DNA from: Aphelocoma coerulescens
Taxonomy: Eukaryota; Chordata; Aves; Passeriformes; Corvidae
NCBI RefSeq assembly: GCF_041296385.1
Contig: NC_091017.1
Location: 13,014,001 to 13,078,000, forward strand
Direction: 5' to 3'
DNA length: 64,000 nucleotides
In this document: positions 12,808 through 25,200 of the stretch, in pieces
Numbering within the stretch: position 1 is the stretch's first letter
How the letters are laid out: every line of letters begins with the position of its first letter
Notes under the pieces: generated by a model
What the model was told of the DNA's origin: nothing
Databases searched by the model: none
The model's input: the letters and a program-made list of their open reading frames with translations, nothing else
Position numbers and translations under genes: made by a program

Positions 12808-14397
12808 TGCTCTTTCCCCTGATCATTCAGAAATCCTCTCATTTTCCTCCCATGAAGAAAAATGTTCCTTTTCCTTTGTCCTCACCAGCTAAACACAAGT
12901 GGCTGTTCAGCCTGAAATGCGCACTGAGCACAAAGCCAAGACACAGAGCTCCTCATTTTTCTTGCTCACACATAAGACGTATTTTGGGACCGACAAAGTT
13001 CTCATTTCCCAAAGATGCAGCCACCATTGAACAGGCAGGTAATACTAATGGCCAGACGATGACAGTCAGCTATTGGGAGTCTGATTAGATGCACATTTAT
13101 TGTCAAATTATGTTGTGTGACAGCACAGGCTGCTGAACACCATTTTAACATGCAGAGTAACACCTCAGGAGGCTCTTCATTATGCATTCAGTGGGCTATT
13201 TTCAGACTAAACAACATGTCAGTAGCTGTGTTTATCCTTTTCCACCTGGGCAGAGGAAACAGTTCAATGTTCCTCCAGGGAATTAATACATATTACAACC
13301 CATACGTCGATTCTCCTCAACAGACAGAAATGGCCAGACATATTACATGTCTCCAGAAAATATTGAGGTCCTGACAAAGAGGGATTGCTAGGGGAAAAAA
13401 ATGAGTTTGAGCAGAGATCCTGAGTTTAAAGGAAGGCAAATTCCCCAGGATCAGCATGAGACCCTGCCTGCTCTTCCCCCATGCTGAGGTGCACATGCAC
13501 AAGCGGCACATGGACACGCAGAGCCTCTTGTGCAACAGCTTCTGACAGCACTGTGAGAGGGGAATGCTTTTCCTGGGTCTGAAAGTGGTGGTGGGAGTCG
13601 GGCGAGCCGAACTGCATCAGTGTCTGCCCTGCGACGCTGCTGGGCTGAGAAGGCAGCATCTGCAATGGGGCTCATGGGGGCTTTCCCCCTCTCCCTGTCT
13701 CTTCCCAGCATGATTTATTTCCACTTGCTGAGAATACTTCATCTCATAGCCTTTAACAAATTCTGCTGGTGGCTTCCTGGGAATGGATTCATTCCCGTGC
13801 CTGTGACTCCACAGCAGTGACTGAAAAATGTAAAAATCAGTATTCTCCCTCTTCTTTTTCTTCCCTTAACCCACACAGCTTTGATAAAAAATGGCACCCA
13901 CAAGAAGCTATTCTCCCCAAATCTTGGATAACACCTGGGAGTTTTCCTAGACATAGCAAGGCCAACAAAGAGCAATAAAAATGTTACAGGATGCCCATGT
14001 GTTTTTGGCTTATAGAGGGGAGGGAACGGGATCGACATGGCCTATATAGAGATGGTGAGGGTGGGGGACATCACTGCCAGTGATGGCAGGGAGAAGGGGT
14101 GAGGGAAGGGAGGTAGGCAGTTGAAGCCTTATGGCAAGAGAGTGGTACCAAGGGCAGGTCTTCTCCTTTGAGAGCTCATGGCCTGGCACGGATCAGGAGG
14201 TGCAAAGAGGAACCTGAGCCCTGAAGGCAAGATCCAGGTCTCAGCCCATCATGTCAGGCTCCTAGAAGGGATTCAAGTCAAGATGCTGACTCTGCCATTT
14301 ATTTATTCCCAGATTTTTAAGTGGCTGCTCTACAGTACTTACTAAGTTTGGCACAGTCTGGACTCATAGCAGCTTGAGATCCAAACGGAGTCACTTT
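12808..14397. other. Unannotated sequence with a possible conserved non-coding stretch
   Basis: No gene is seen. The part from about 13,080 to 13,380 is CpG-poor and dense in short regulatory-style words (TTGTCAAATTATG, TTATGCATTC, GGAATTAATACATATTA), and it contains no repeat I recognise. This texture is common in vertebrate conserved non-coding DNA, but I cannot test conservation. The rest shows only short chance open frames. Confidence 0.4.
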
Positions 14398-14422
14398 TAA
14401 TTAAACACCTCTAATTAAACAC
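14398..14422. promoter_or_regulatory. Paired homeodomain-type sites TAATTAAACAC
   Basis: The 11-mer TAATTAAACAC occurs twice on the plus strand, at 14398-14408 and 14412-14422, 14 bp apart start to start. TAATTA is the core of many homeodomain binding sites. The identical extension over 11 bases argues for a small duplication or a paired site. Function is inference only. Confidence 0.35.
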
Positions 14423-14624
14423 AGAGACATACTGGGTGGTTCTTGAAGTCCCTAAGATAAAGACCACTGAGAGCTCAGAGAGTCTCTTGGGGAAAGCTTC
14501 ATAGTCCTCTCATGCCCTCACATTCCTCCTGAGGCATTGGCTCCAACCCACTGTCCAGGATGGGATGCTAGGTTGGGATGCCAGGTCCATGGGCTCAGGC
14601 TGGTCACTGTCAGGTGCTTAATGT

Positions 14625-14742
14625 CCCCCCCCACCACCCCCCCCAGCATTTTCAGGACAGGGAGGGCAGCAAGGGAGGGAGCAACATATATTCTGTGAGC
14701 AGCTCTGACATGGGAGATCACAAGGTCAGCAGTCCCCCCCCC
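14625..14742. repeat. Interrupted poly-C runs
   Basis: There are C8-ACCA-C8 at 14625-14644 and a further C9 at 14734-14742. These runs would be G-runs on the minus strand and could form i-motif or G-quadruplex structures. They are also common places for sequencing error, so open frames crossing them are unreliable. Confidence 0.85.
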
Positions 14743-17700
14743 TCCACCAGTAAAACCTAAACCCAACTTGAAATGAAAGAGTGTTTATTAATATTGACAT
14801 TTCTATGGTGCCTGCCCAGCTGATTAGAGGTAACAGCTGTGAAGCCAGCAGTGAAGAGGCCTGATGTCCCAGAAGCTGCAAAAACACTTTATATTCTGTT
14901 TTATTACTGATTTAACAGCCACATGAAAAGATTTAGAGCCAAGTTTCTGCAGACTGAGAGGACCACACAGCTCCACATAAGCACCTGCAGTGCCTCTCTG
15001 GGGTTGGGGCACACACCAGGAATGGTTGTGTGAGCACCCATGGGACCTGGGAGGGTCTGCTGGTACCTGCAGAAGGTGGAGGTGATTCCCAGCTGCTCCA
15101 GGCTGGGCAGTGGAGGATGCAGGTGCTGCTCGCAGCTCCTCAGAGGCAGGTATGCTTCTCCTCAAAGTGATGGCAAAGCACATTTGGGAAGGTTTTCTGT
15201 GGCAGAGGAATATTGAATTCATTATGCTGCAGGGAAAAACTTGGAGGTTAAAATGAAATGGCAGCAGGTGCATCTAATAAGATTACAAGGTTCCCCTGGG
15301 ATGCACTGGGAGAGCAGTTTCACTGTGTATTTCAAACCAGGCTATACTGTTGAAATCAACAGGATTTTAGTTGCAAAAGGCGAGCTAATTGGGAATTCAA
15401 TTCGTGATTATTCAGGTATAAGGCATAACACAGCCAGAGATGTATTCAAACAAAATCTGCTTGATCCAAGTTAGGAAGAACAAAGTGGATATACCTCCTG
15501 AGTACAAATGTATGAGACCTGAGTATGGAGATACAGGTGGAAAGTACACCTTGCAGAGATTTCTGTACTGTCCTTAAAAAGACATTACAGTGAAAACAGA
15601 ATGAAATATATCATGCTAAAATACCATTTAGATTCTGAGGCTCTCTGCTTTAATACTTTGCACAGCCTCAGAGGAGGGGCAAACAGTTCCCAGATCTGTA
15701 GCTTACAGATAACCTTATGCAATGAACTGAAACAAACCTTTGACTTTATTTTTCTATATCTGTAAAAAAATTAGAACAAACTGTAATTCTGCCATGTTGC
15801 ATCTAAACAGAACCTGTACAGCCACCTTTCAGATGTGCTTATAAGGCAGAACTGACAGCCTGAATGGAGGAGATGCTCTGAAGATCCTATACAACCCTTC
15901 AAATAAATTTCTGAATTTCTATTTGAGCCAATCAATCAGGCTTTCCAAGTGTCAGCTGATAACACACACATCTGTCAGCATCCAAGTGCTGCAGTAATAG
16001 GGTAAGCTGTATTCACAGCTGGAAACTTAGTTTAGCCATTGCTTACACTTAAGTAAAAGATAACCCTGGATTATGCATTTCACACAGTAGAGGTTAAAAA
16101 CAGGACTGGGGTTTGGGTTAATGCCAGTACAGTGCTTCTCTCTGACCCCAACCACATATGAGGTTGCCTGTAGTAAAGTTTTCCCTCAGTTCCACCTTCT
16201 GTGCTGTCCAGGAAAAATAAGGGAGAGCTCCCATTGCAATTGGGACTCATCTGCACAGCTTGTAGATCCAAAAGGAGATAGCTTTAACTGTAAAAAAATC
16301 CTATCCTATTCTCTGTGGGAAGCTTCCAGCTTTGTCCTGGGAGCATACACTTGCTTACCTTTATATCACTACATTGACTGGCATGTTGACAACTGATATT
16401 AATATCAACACAAGGTGTCCTAGTACCCCTGAGATCCAACCAGCCCTTGTGAGCCTGTATGGCTCAGGTTTAGAGAGCATCTCTGAACGTTCCACCTGAA
16501 GAGATGGCAGTGAGATAGACATTTCAGCTGGCTAAGTAGAAATAAATGTGTTCCTCAAGGTACCTCCAGCAGAACCATGTGCAAACTAGAGCCCTAGTAA
16601 ACTCTGAGGAAGATACAAAGAAGACTATTTTAAAATCAAGCAAGTAATGAAACAACTTTACCATGACTCAGAAGCGCTTCAAGAGGCCACAATCAATCAG
16701 TTAACAGAGATGAGCACACACTTAACTCTAAAAGAGACGCAGACTCTTCTACACTTTCAGTGAAGGTTTCCCAGAGCTTTGTTCACAAAGGAGCTCTCTG
16801 GGAGGTACCTGGAACACACCAACTTCAGCAGCCTGGGTCTCATGGGGGAATCTATCCCAATTTTCTGGACAACCATCCTATGAAGCAGCCTCCATGGATT
16901 CAGCGATGTAACAAATGAAACACCTGGCAGCTGGCCCTGGAATTGCTGTTTGGAACTGCTAGGAGGGAGAGACAGGCCCTTTCTTTGGACCATCCTCCTT
17001 TTCCCTCTGACTGGGAACTCCCATAGTCCCTCACACTGTCTCTACCCCAGTGAAACTGGAACCACTCCCATGCCATCAGTCAGAGCTGGTGAGAGATGCC
17101 AGTGACTAAATGTGGCTCTCAGTGAAGCTATCCAGAGGCTGTAGCAACAGGGAGCAGGGACAGTTCACCTCTCTCTCCCATGCCAGCCTGCAGGATCAAT
17201 GAACCCATCTGCAAGGGTGGGAGAGCGGCTCTTGAGGTGACAGTCCTTGCTGAGTGACACAAGGGCTTCATCACCACTGTCACAAGGATTTCAGTGCAGG
17301 AAATCAGCCCTCCCATATCCACATGGGAATTGCGAGTTTTTCCACTCAGTCAGCAGCCTCCTTAGAACTGAGACTCACCGTGAGATAGAATGCAGATACA
17401 GATATTTTAACACCATTTTATGATTCCTAATAGCTTCACCTCAAAGGCAAGGTGCTTTTAAATTCTGGTTCATTTTTAAACAGCAGGAAATGTAGTTTAA
17501 TATGTTTTACAAAAGTGATAAGAACAGAAAGGGAAAAATGTAGTCAATTGAGAGAATAAATGGAACAGGAAACCGAAAGTTGTACCTGCAAGACAGTACA
17601 TACTTTTCATGCAGAACTGATTAGAATGAACCAGAGGGTTTAAGAAAGCAAGAAGTGTGTACTAGAGAAATAGTAGGATGCCACTGCTGACACAGAGGTC

Positions 17701-19790
17701 TTTATCCCAAACTACTTCTTCACCCTTGCCTCTTTACCTCTTTGTGTCCCAGTTTTCCTAAAAGGGAAATCAACTGCTTCCTTTCTGATAATTAGGAGGT
17801 TAACCCCAGCACTAACTGTGCTGTTGGCACACCTACTGGTGATGACAGAGGGGTACTGGGCCAGGAGAGCTCCCCAAGCTTGGCCCACCATGTGTGGGAA
17901 GCAGGCTAAAATCCCTGCACTCCCCTGCAAGCATGCAAGCTCACTCACCTTCTATCTGTCAGCTCTGACAGATGAGACTGGAGCTGTGTCCATCCCACTG
18001 CTCTTCCACAGTGGGCTACCTGTGTGGTAGGGAGAGCTTCACTGCTGGAAAAGCCTCTCTTGCACAGCTGCAGTCCATTAAGGCAAACTGCAGTCTGTGT
18101 CAGTTCACCTTAATGTGCTGGGCTGTGAGCTATGGCTGTTCACGAGCTGATTCAAAAATGATTAAGCATCTCTTGCTCCAAGGGCAGCTACTTTGGGATC
18201 AGGGATGGATGACAGCCGGGCACAGCAACTTCCTCCACTGCTGCATGTTAACTCACACATGCTTCCAGGCCAGGGCCCTCAGAAGGAGGGAGGGTGACTG
18301 AGGGACTTACCACAGTCTGATTTAATATAGACCCTGTCAGGTGTGCCACACACATGTGTAAGGCCATGTGCGATCCCTTTGCAGTTGTTCTCCCACACAC
18401 CTTAACTCATTCCCACCCACAGATAAGCCCATAAACTATCTTTTCCTCTCTATTGCAAGTGCCCGTGTGTTTTTATGGAGAGAGGAGTGCCTGAAGAGCA
18501 TGGAAATGGCAACCCAAAAAGGGGAGGATGCTACTGGCTCTGTGAGCCATGCCCAGGGCCCGGCACTTGTGGAACCTGGGAGTGAGCAGCAGGAAAGTGC
18601 ACAGTGAGCACACATTTGTCCCCTCTTCTCAGCCCAGAGACTGTGCTGGAGACAGTAAAAGCAACTTGTCTGGGAGACTGACTCCAGCTGCCTGTCAGCC
18701 ATGCTGGCTGCACTCCTTTGTTCCTTAGTCTTTCTCTTAGGGCCCTGCTCAGAGGGAGACTGCAGCTGGGCTCCATGCCCACAAAGAAGGAAGGGAATGA
18801 GATGTCTGATGCACTGGCAGAGCAGCTTGTTTGCAGCAAGGAAAAGAGGCCATGTCAGCTCTGGCGCTGCACTAGGAATGGCAGTGGGCTTCCCCTGGGG
18901 AGATCAGAAGAATAAGTGGGTACCACAGAACCAATTGGTGCAGGTCATATTTCAAAAATAAATTGCTGAACAGCAATACTCACCTGCAAGGCAGCAGGCA
19001 GGGCTCACACAGAGAACCAGCAGCACACCTACAAAATGCTGAGAGCCAGCATGTTGGTCTTCCCACAGCAGTGGCTCTTGTGCCATCATGCAACTCTGCT
19101 GCCTAGCTCACATATCCCTCCCATAAGCCAGAGGCTGCTCCAGGTAGGTTCCAAGGGGTGGTGGGCTCAGGGGAGAGGAGTCTGGTCCAGTGTGGCCCAG
19201 TGGCAGAACAGGAACACAAGCCAGACCTCCAGGCTCCTACTCTGGTCCTCATGCCTGTCACCTTTAGCTCCCTTGCTTATATGCACTGACTCTATTTTAT
19301 ATAAATTTACCTTTTTATTCTTAGTTGCAGCTATGCCACCAAAACTACTCAGGCCACTGGGGTTTGACAAACGCTAAGAAAAGCTCATTTTGAAGCAGCA
19401 GTTGCAGATTTATACTAAATACAATAACAACTACACCCTGCTGCTTCTGCTCAGAAAGCGAAGGATTGAATTGAGCAATGCCCTCTTCTTGGAGTTTGCA
19501 GCTGGTGGCCACTCCTGTAAGCACTGCTTCAGATCCCTGTTATTTTAGTATCCCCATCTTTATGAGTGCCCAGGGAAAGTGAAGTCACAGCTTTGCAGCT
19601 TCCTGGAGCAGCTGTCCCCCTGCACCGCTGCAGCTGGCAAAAGCTGACACCAGAGCCTGGCACTCTGCTTTTTATTGCCATTCCTCTCCTAATTGGAGTC
19701 ACAAGGAGCATGCGGAGTCATGCACTAACCCAAGGAGATACTAGCTAATTGAAACTGTGCCTCACTGCACTAAATGCTAGTCAAATCAAT
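14743..19790. other. Unannotated sequence, no gene seen
   Basis: About 5 kb without a recognised repeat family or exon. The stretch at 15,240-15,470 is CpG-poor and contains homeodomain-like words (GAGCTAATTGGG, TTCGTGATTATTC), so it is a weak conserved non-coding candidate. Open frames here reach about 149 codons (minus strand, 14,824-15,273), without recognisable motifs. Confidence 0.5.
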
Positions 19791-19920
19791 CTCTTCCTTC
19801 TTCCTCTCACCTCCATCTCATTCTCTCCACCTTCCCTGTGCCTTCATTCTTCCCTCCCCCTCTCTTCCTTCTCAGCCCCTCCTTCCCCAAATCCCCCCCA
19901 CTGTCTGACTTCTAATCCCT
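19791..19920. repeat. Polypyrimidine tract (about 130 bp)
   Basis: The plus strand is almost all C and T over about 130 bp, with only scattered A and three or four G. It is made of CTTCC, CTCCC and TTCTC words rather than one exact unit. Long polypyrimidine/polypurine tracts can adopt triplex (H-DNA) structure and pause polymerases. It also creates stop-free frames rich in Ser, Leu and Pro that should not be read as coding. Confidence 0.85.
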
Positions 19921-22190
19921 CTAGGGCAATTAAAAGCAGGACCAACAACAAAGGGAAGTCGACAGGAAACCCTATTATTCATCCTCTGCAGCACATTGTC
20001 CCCTCAGGTTTGCAGCACCCACCCCTGCTGCAGGTAGCTGGCCCCCGGGGCAGGGGTCTTCACAAGCTGGGGTACCTGGGGTGCTGTGCAGTGGCTGTGG
20101 GTGCCTTCCCCCCTCCCTGCACCTAAGAGGCACTCATCTTTCTCAGAGCAATTACCACAAATGATTTATGTGGCCAGTCAAGAGGGCCTGCCAGGGTTCT
20201 TATTTCATCTCTGAAAAAAGGAACTCTGCTGGAATTTTATCAGGGAGCTTGGATTAAATTGACAGCTGCCTTTTGTTTTGTTTTTAAAGACCTTCCCGTC
20301 AGAGAACAGCATTCTGCCTGGATTTTGGCGGGGGGAGGGAATCCAACACCATATGAGGGTACAAGCCCCTCCTGTAAGAGAAAAATCCATTTACTTCTCT
20401 CTATATATATTTTAAGTGAGGCCATTTTTAAGGAGCTGACATCTGCAAGTGATCCCCACTCCCACCGACTTGAAGCGGCATTTTATTTCACTTCACTGAA
20501 GCCATGAAAGCAACAGCTTTTCCTCCCCAGTGCAAGTGTCTGTTAGGCTGACAGAGGGAAACGATGGAGTCTCCATCTCAACACGAGCACAAGTCATCTT
20601 AAAATGCTGCCAGCCCTGCTGCACACAAAGCCTCTTGCATCCTGTTCCACAAATACGCCAAGGCACAGGGAGAGATGTGCACAGGCAGCCAGGGACATCC
20701 ACATATTCCACTCAGGAGCACAGGGAGGCAGATACCGGCATGTTTCAGAGAGACCCCATGCAGGCAGACATGCTGGGACACACCGGAGCAGACTGTGTAG
20801 AGCAGGCAGGCACACATGCGCCGCAGCGCAGCGCACATGCGGGAGACATGCCAGGAGGCATGCAGCTACACAAAAATCACCCAAAAATGTGCCCAAAAGG
20901 CACATGCATAGGCAGAAGGCATAGACAGACACACAAAGCTGATTACAACTTCAGGCACTGCCAACAGCAAGAGGTATTAACAAGTGTTTAACAAAGTCAG
21001 CTGTCTCTTGCCTTCCTTTGCTTTAGTGGCTGGTTCTTGCACACACTTTGAACAGATTTGAAAGCATTTGTTCTCTAGATAACACGATTTGGGCTTTGTA
21101 TATATATTTGGGACACAAAGTCTAACACAAGGACATAAAATTATTGAGGATGCCAGCAGAGATTACAGCATCAATGCTGAGAGGTCTAGATATATATTTA
21201 TTGCCTTAAAAACAATTCTGGGTTTGATACAAAGCAGCAGTCTTTCTCTGTACTGCAGGGTGGTAGGGGGGAGGAGAAGAGCATGTTAATTCTGTATTTA
21301 AAAAAGTCAATAGGATTACAAAATAGAGATGAGCAGTCCAATAACAATGCTAAAAAGATACAGAAAGAGGATGCAGGGTGGCATAGTTCACACAAGCAAG
21401 AGGAACGTCTCATGGCAAAGGACTCTGTCAACCTGAAATCCAGGCATTTCCCAGACATAAGCTACAGTATTTTCAATAAATTCACCTACCCAGATGGCTG
21501 CTCTCACTTCTGTTTTTCTTCTATCAATGTTTTCATACTTTCAGATGATTCTCTGCCTGCTATCACTTTGCGGAAGAGCTAAACATGCATTTGGGGTGAT
21601 GAAAAAAGCTCGGACACCAATGACAGGTGTGCTGCTCAGTGCACCAAACATTTGATAGGGGGGAAAATTAAAACACTGGTTTGCCTCATACTTTTTCCCC
21701 TTGGCACTTTAGGTTTTGCCATCATCAATAGTAACCTTAACTGATTTCAGAAGCAGAAACAATTTAAAGCCAGCTAGCATCCTTTTAAATGCAAAACCTT
21801 TAAGCTACATGTGTTTTTTGCTACTCTGTCCACAGAAACTGCACTCAAAAGATGTTACTTCATTTATTACAAAATGGCCACATTTTCTTATTCCTTCCTG
21901 CCTCCCATCACTACTTTTCCCCTAAGTGGGCATGTTTACAGAGACTTAAGAACTTCCAGCTCCCATACCCCAGGAGAATGATCTCCTTGCTATAGGCTGT
22001 AGTTGGTAGGAACGCTCTGCTCTCCTCCTCAAGCCAGGGGTAAATGCTTTGGTGTTTAAAGACCAAGCTGGCAGCATCTTCACCCACAATCTCTTATAAA
22101 GATTGCACCAAGATCAGTCACTCCTCCCTGCCTCTAGTCATATCACTTGGATAAAGCTGGAGAGCTGAGTATTCTGTTAAACAAAGAGGG
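19921..22190. other. Unannotated sequence with a degenerate repeat-like patch
   Basis: No gene is seen. Between about 20,640 and 20,930 the words GGCAGACA, CACATGC and GGCATG recur irregularly, giving a degenerate, A/G/C-rich patch that may be a decayed minisatellite. It explains the overlapping open frames of 106-153 codons on both strands. The 21,060-21,300 part has TATATATA-type words with no repeat identity. Confidence 0.5.
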
Positions 22191-22211
22191 TTATGCTAAT
22201 TTTATGCTAAT
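22191..22211. promoter_or_regulatory. Doublet of TTATGCTAAT (POU/homeodomain-like)
   Basis: TTATGCTAAT occurs at 22191-22200 and again at 22202-22211, 11 bp apart, which is about one helical turn. The word is one base from the POU octamer ATGCAAAT. The second copy runs into TTAGG, which makes a TAATTA core. A paired factor site is possible, but nothing else in the sequence confirms it. Confidence 0.3.
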
Positions 22212-25200
22212 TAGGTGCATACATGCAGCTCTGCTATAGAATTACTTCCCCCTGCCCAGGCCTTCTTCAGCTGCAGAAAGGATGACAGGGGGAGGTGACA
22301 AGGCACAGTAAGGATGAATGCAATGCAGGGAGTCCAGCAGTACTCAGGAAAAGAAAAAAACCCTGTTACTTTTGGTGGATTTACTCTCTTTCTGGCTCCA
22401 TTCCCTTCCAGTGCAACCCTTGGCAAGGCTGCCAAGCTCTCAGCTCCAGAAATAGCATGTCAAGGCAGCAGAAAAAACAGAGGGGAGGGGGAGATACAGA
22501 TAAAAATAGAGAGAAATGTTGATTGCATTGTTACTGCTTCAATTAAGCTCAGACACTTCAGCCTGATGAGTCAACAGCAATGACAAGAGGGCACAGAAAA
22601 CAAGAGCAACTGCAATGCAAACCAGTTTACCAGTCCCACTAATGTGGAAAGCACTGAACTCCCAAACCAGTCACTGTGATAGGGAAAGGAGGAAATGCTC
22701 TAACATTGTCCCTTCTGCACCAGTCTGACAACAGCAGCAGAAGCCACAAAAAGACAGTGAGTTAATAATGACTGGGCAGGAGAGCTGATGGCTTGGACCA
22801 GAACAGCCCTCCCCAGCCCAGCATGCAGCACTGGGCCAGTAAAAGTGGGGCACTGGAGGTCAGCTCGGCTTGTTCAAATGTAGCCATTGTATTCTCCAGG
22901 GTTTTAAATCATGCTTGTGATTCTTTGTGTGTTTCAGCGGTGGCGGCAGAGACAGGGAAGTAACAGATGGGTATAATTACAGGGACCAAGGCACAGTCTC
23001 TTCTCCACCACCCCATGTGATGCACATTTTCTCTACAAGAACAGACTGCCTTGCATCCCCCCATGAGTGGGGGTGATCCAACTTCCTCCCCACACCACCT
23101 CTGCTGCTGGGAGCTGACAGAGCAGGGATTTTGGTCAGGGCAGCAGTGCAAATATAACATATGCTGAGTGAGAGGGAGGACCAGTAGCAAAATGAGAGGC
23201 TGGGTGGGAGCATCCACCAGCTGCCCGTCGGTCCCTCTCTGAGTGTCAGAGGACAGGCAAGGGGCTGAGGCAGGAGCCAGCAGGGTGGAAGGTGGGCAAA
23301 AACTCTCAAATAAGCTCTAGTTGGGGTTGTCTGTGGTTGTCTGTGTCACCCACTATGTAAAGTCACCTCTGAAAAGAAAGGAAGAGATGCAGTTGGTCAT
23401 AACTTCAAACAGTCTGTCTCTCGGCCTCACCACACCAATCCCTGGGAAATGTTCACCTCTCCCTGTGAAGTGGTTTACAACACATATAACATCAACATTT
23501 ATTGCACCATCTGCCAGCACTCCTCCTTTTACCAACCCCATCAAAGGAATGCTGAGGAAGTCATGTATGGAACCACTTATAATCAGCAGCAGTGCCATAA
23601 AGCTCTGCTCTGCAGCCTCTGCTGCCCAGGTTATCCCACCATGTCCCAATTCAGACATTCATTCTATTCTTGTCCTGTCAGGGTAACATAATGTTCTTAC
23701 ACTTAGAGACTTTGTTAGCCCAGTGTCCCATCTCTGATAGTAGCCAGCCACAAATTCTTAAGGAAAGCATAAAAGGAACAAGGACAGATGCACAGTGAGC
23801 TGGCCCCCAGGATCCCTCCCAGTGTCCATCAATTAGGATTAAGAGCATCCTGTGCTGTTGACTGTATAGATCTAACAGCCTTGTTCTCAACTGCAAAGCT
23901 CTCCTTGGTGCATTTAAATGATTCCTTTTACATGCAATCTCTGCAGCAGCATGCAGCAGGGAATTCTGCATATTAAGTTGATGTTGTGCATAAAAACAAA
24001 CAAAACAAAATGAAAATGAAAACATTCTTCAGCTTTAAACCTACTACCCACTCCTGTGCTGCTGAAATGCTCCAGAGACACTTACATTATCATGGGAAAT
24101 CTCACATTTGGGGCAGTTCCCTGCGTACCCAGCTGCTTCCTGAAGTTCCACATGTCTCCTTTACTGAACAGCTTTTCAAGTGATTCCCACCTGTCTGTCA
24201 CTGACTAGGCAGCCATTGATTGTGGCAGGGATATACAACTTTAGGATGATGCTATGCCTAGGTTAAAAAAGTCCCATCAATCTGCATGGTTTGGGCTTGC
24301 TGTGCCTGCTGGTATTTGAGAAAGTAGAAGTGCCAAGCCTCTGCCTCCTTCGTCCAGGGGAGGAGGAGCCCAGTTAACATGGGGTTCACTGGGGTGGCAT
24401 TTGGCAGAAGTCTGGAAACTGGCTCCCAGGCATAGCCTAGTACAGCCTGTCACTCCACTACCAGTCCCTCCCACCCCTAAACTCACAGAGAATACAGTGT
24501 AACACGAGTTTGCTGAGCTGGGCTAACGTCCCTGCAGGAGAGGAAATGCCATGGTGAGTCAGGATGCTCCATAATCGCGCCTGGGAATTGCTCTTTACCT
24601 TCCCAACTGCGGCGGCATCCAGTTGCTGAAAGGAAAATAAATACACCTAGAAACACTCAATAGCACCTGAGGTGAAAACCTGCATACCCTGCTGCACAGG
24701 GGAAATACAGTTATCCACTCTCGAGACATGGATCTGTCAGAGAGGAAAGGGGCTGGCACAGGATTAGAGAGAGCAACATTTGAAAGTCCTCAGATCCCGT
24801 GTTTGCACGCAGGCGGGGCCAGATTCAAGGTTCACAGTCTTGCTGGTAGCTATTCATCAAAATATTTCCACTGCCAATTTGGACATTTGTTAAAAATCTA
24901 GGTTCAGTTCACAAGGCTAGCACCAGACTGTCCAAATAAATGACCAATTAATCTCTTTTCTTAATCTTATCTCCCAATATTTAGGATTACTTCATGCCAG
25001 ATACCCTGCTGAAAGGAGGAGGGTTGGGATGGGGGAGGAGTGGAGAGGGGGCTGCTCAGGGGAAGAGCCCAGCCAATATTCATTCTGCTTTGTTCCCCTG
25101 TGAGATCCTTTCCATCACACTACTGAGCACAACACAATTAGTGAAAAGGGCCCATTTTTCCTCCAGGAGCCAAGGTCCCAAAAAGGTACAGCTTCAACAT

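Noticed and set aside
20530..20991. 153-codon frame with His/Gln/Gly-rich translation
   Set aside because: It is produced by the degenerate GGCAGACA/CACATGC patch, which keeps several frames open on both strands.
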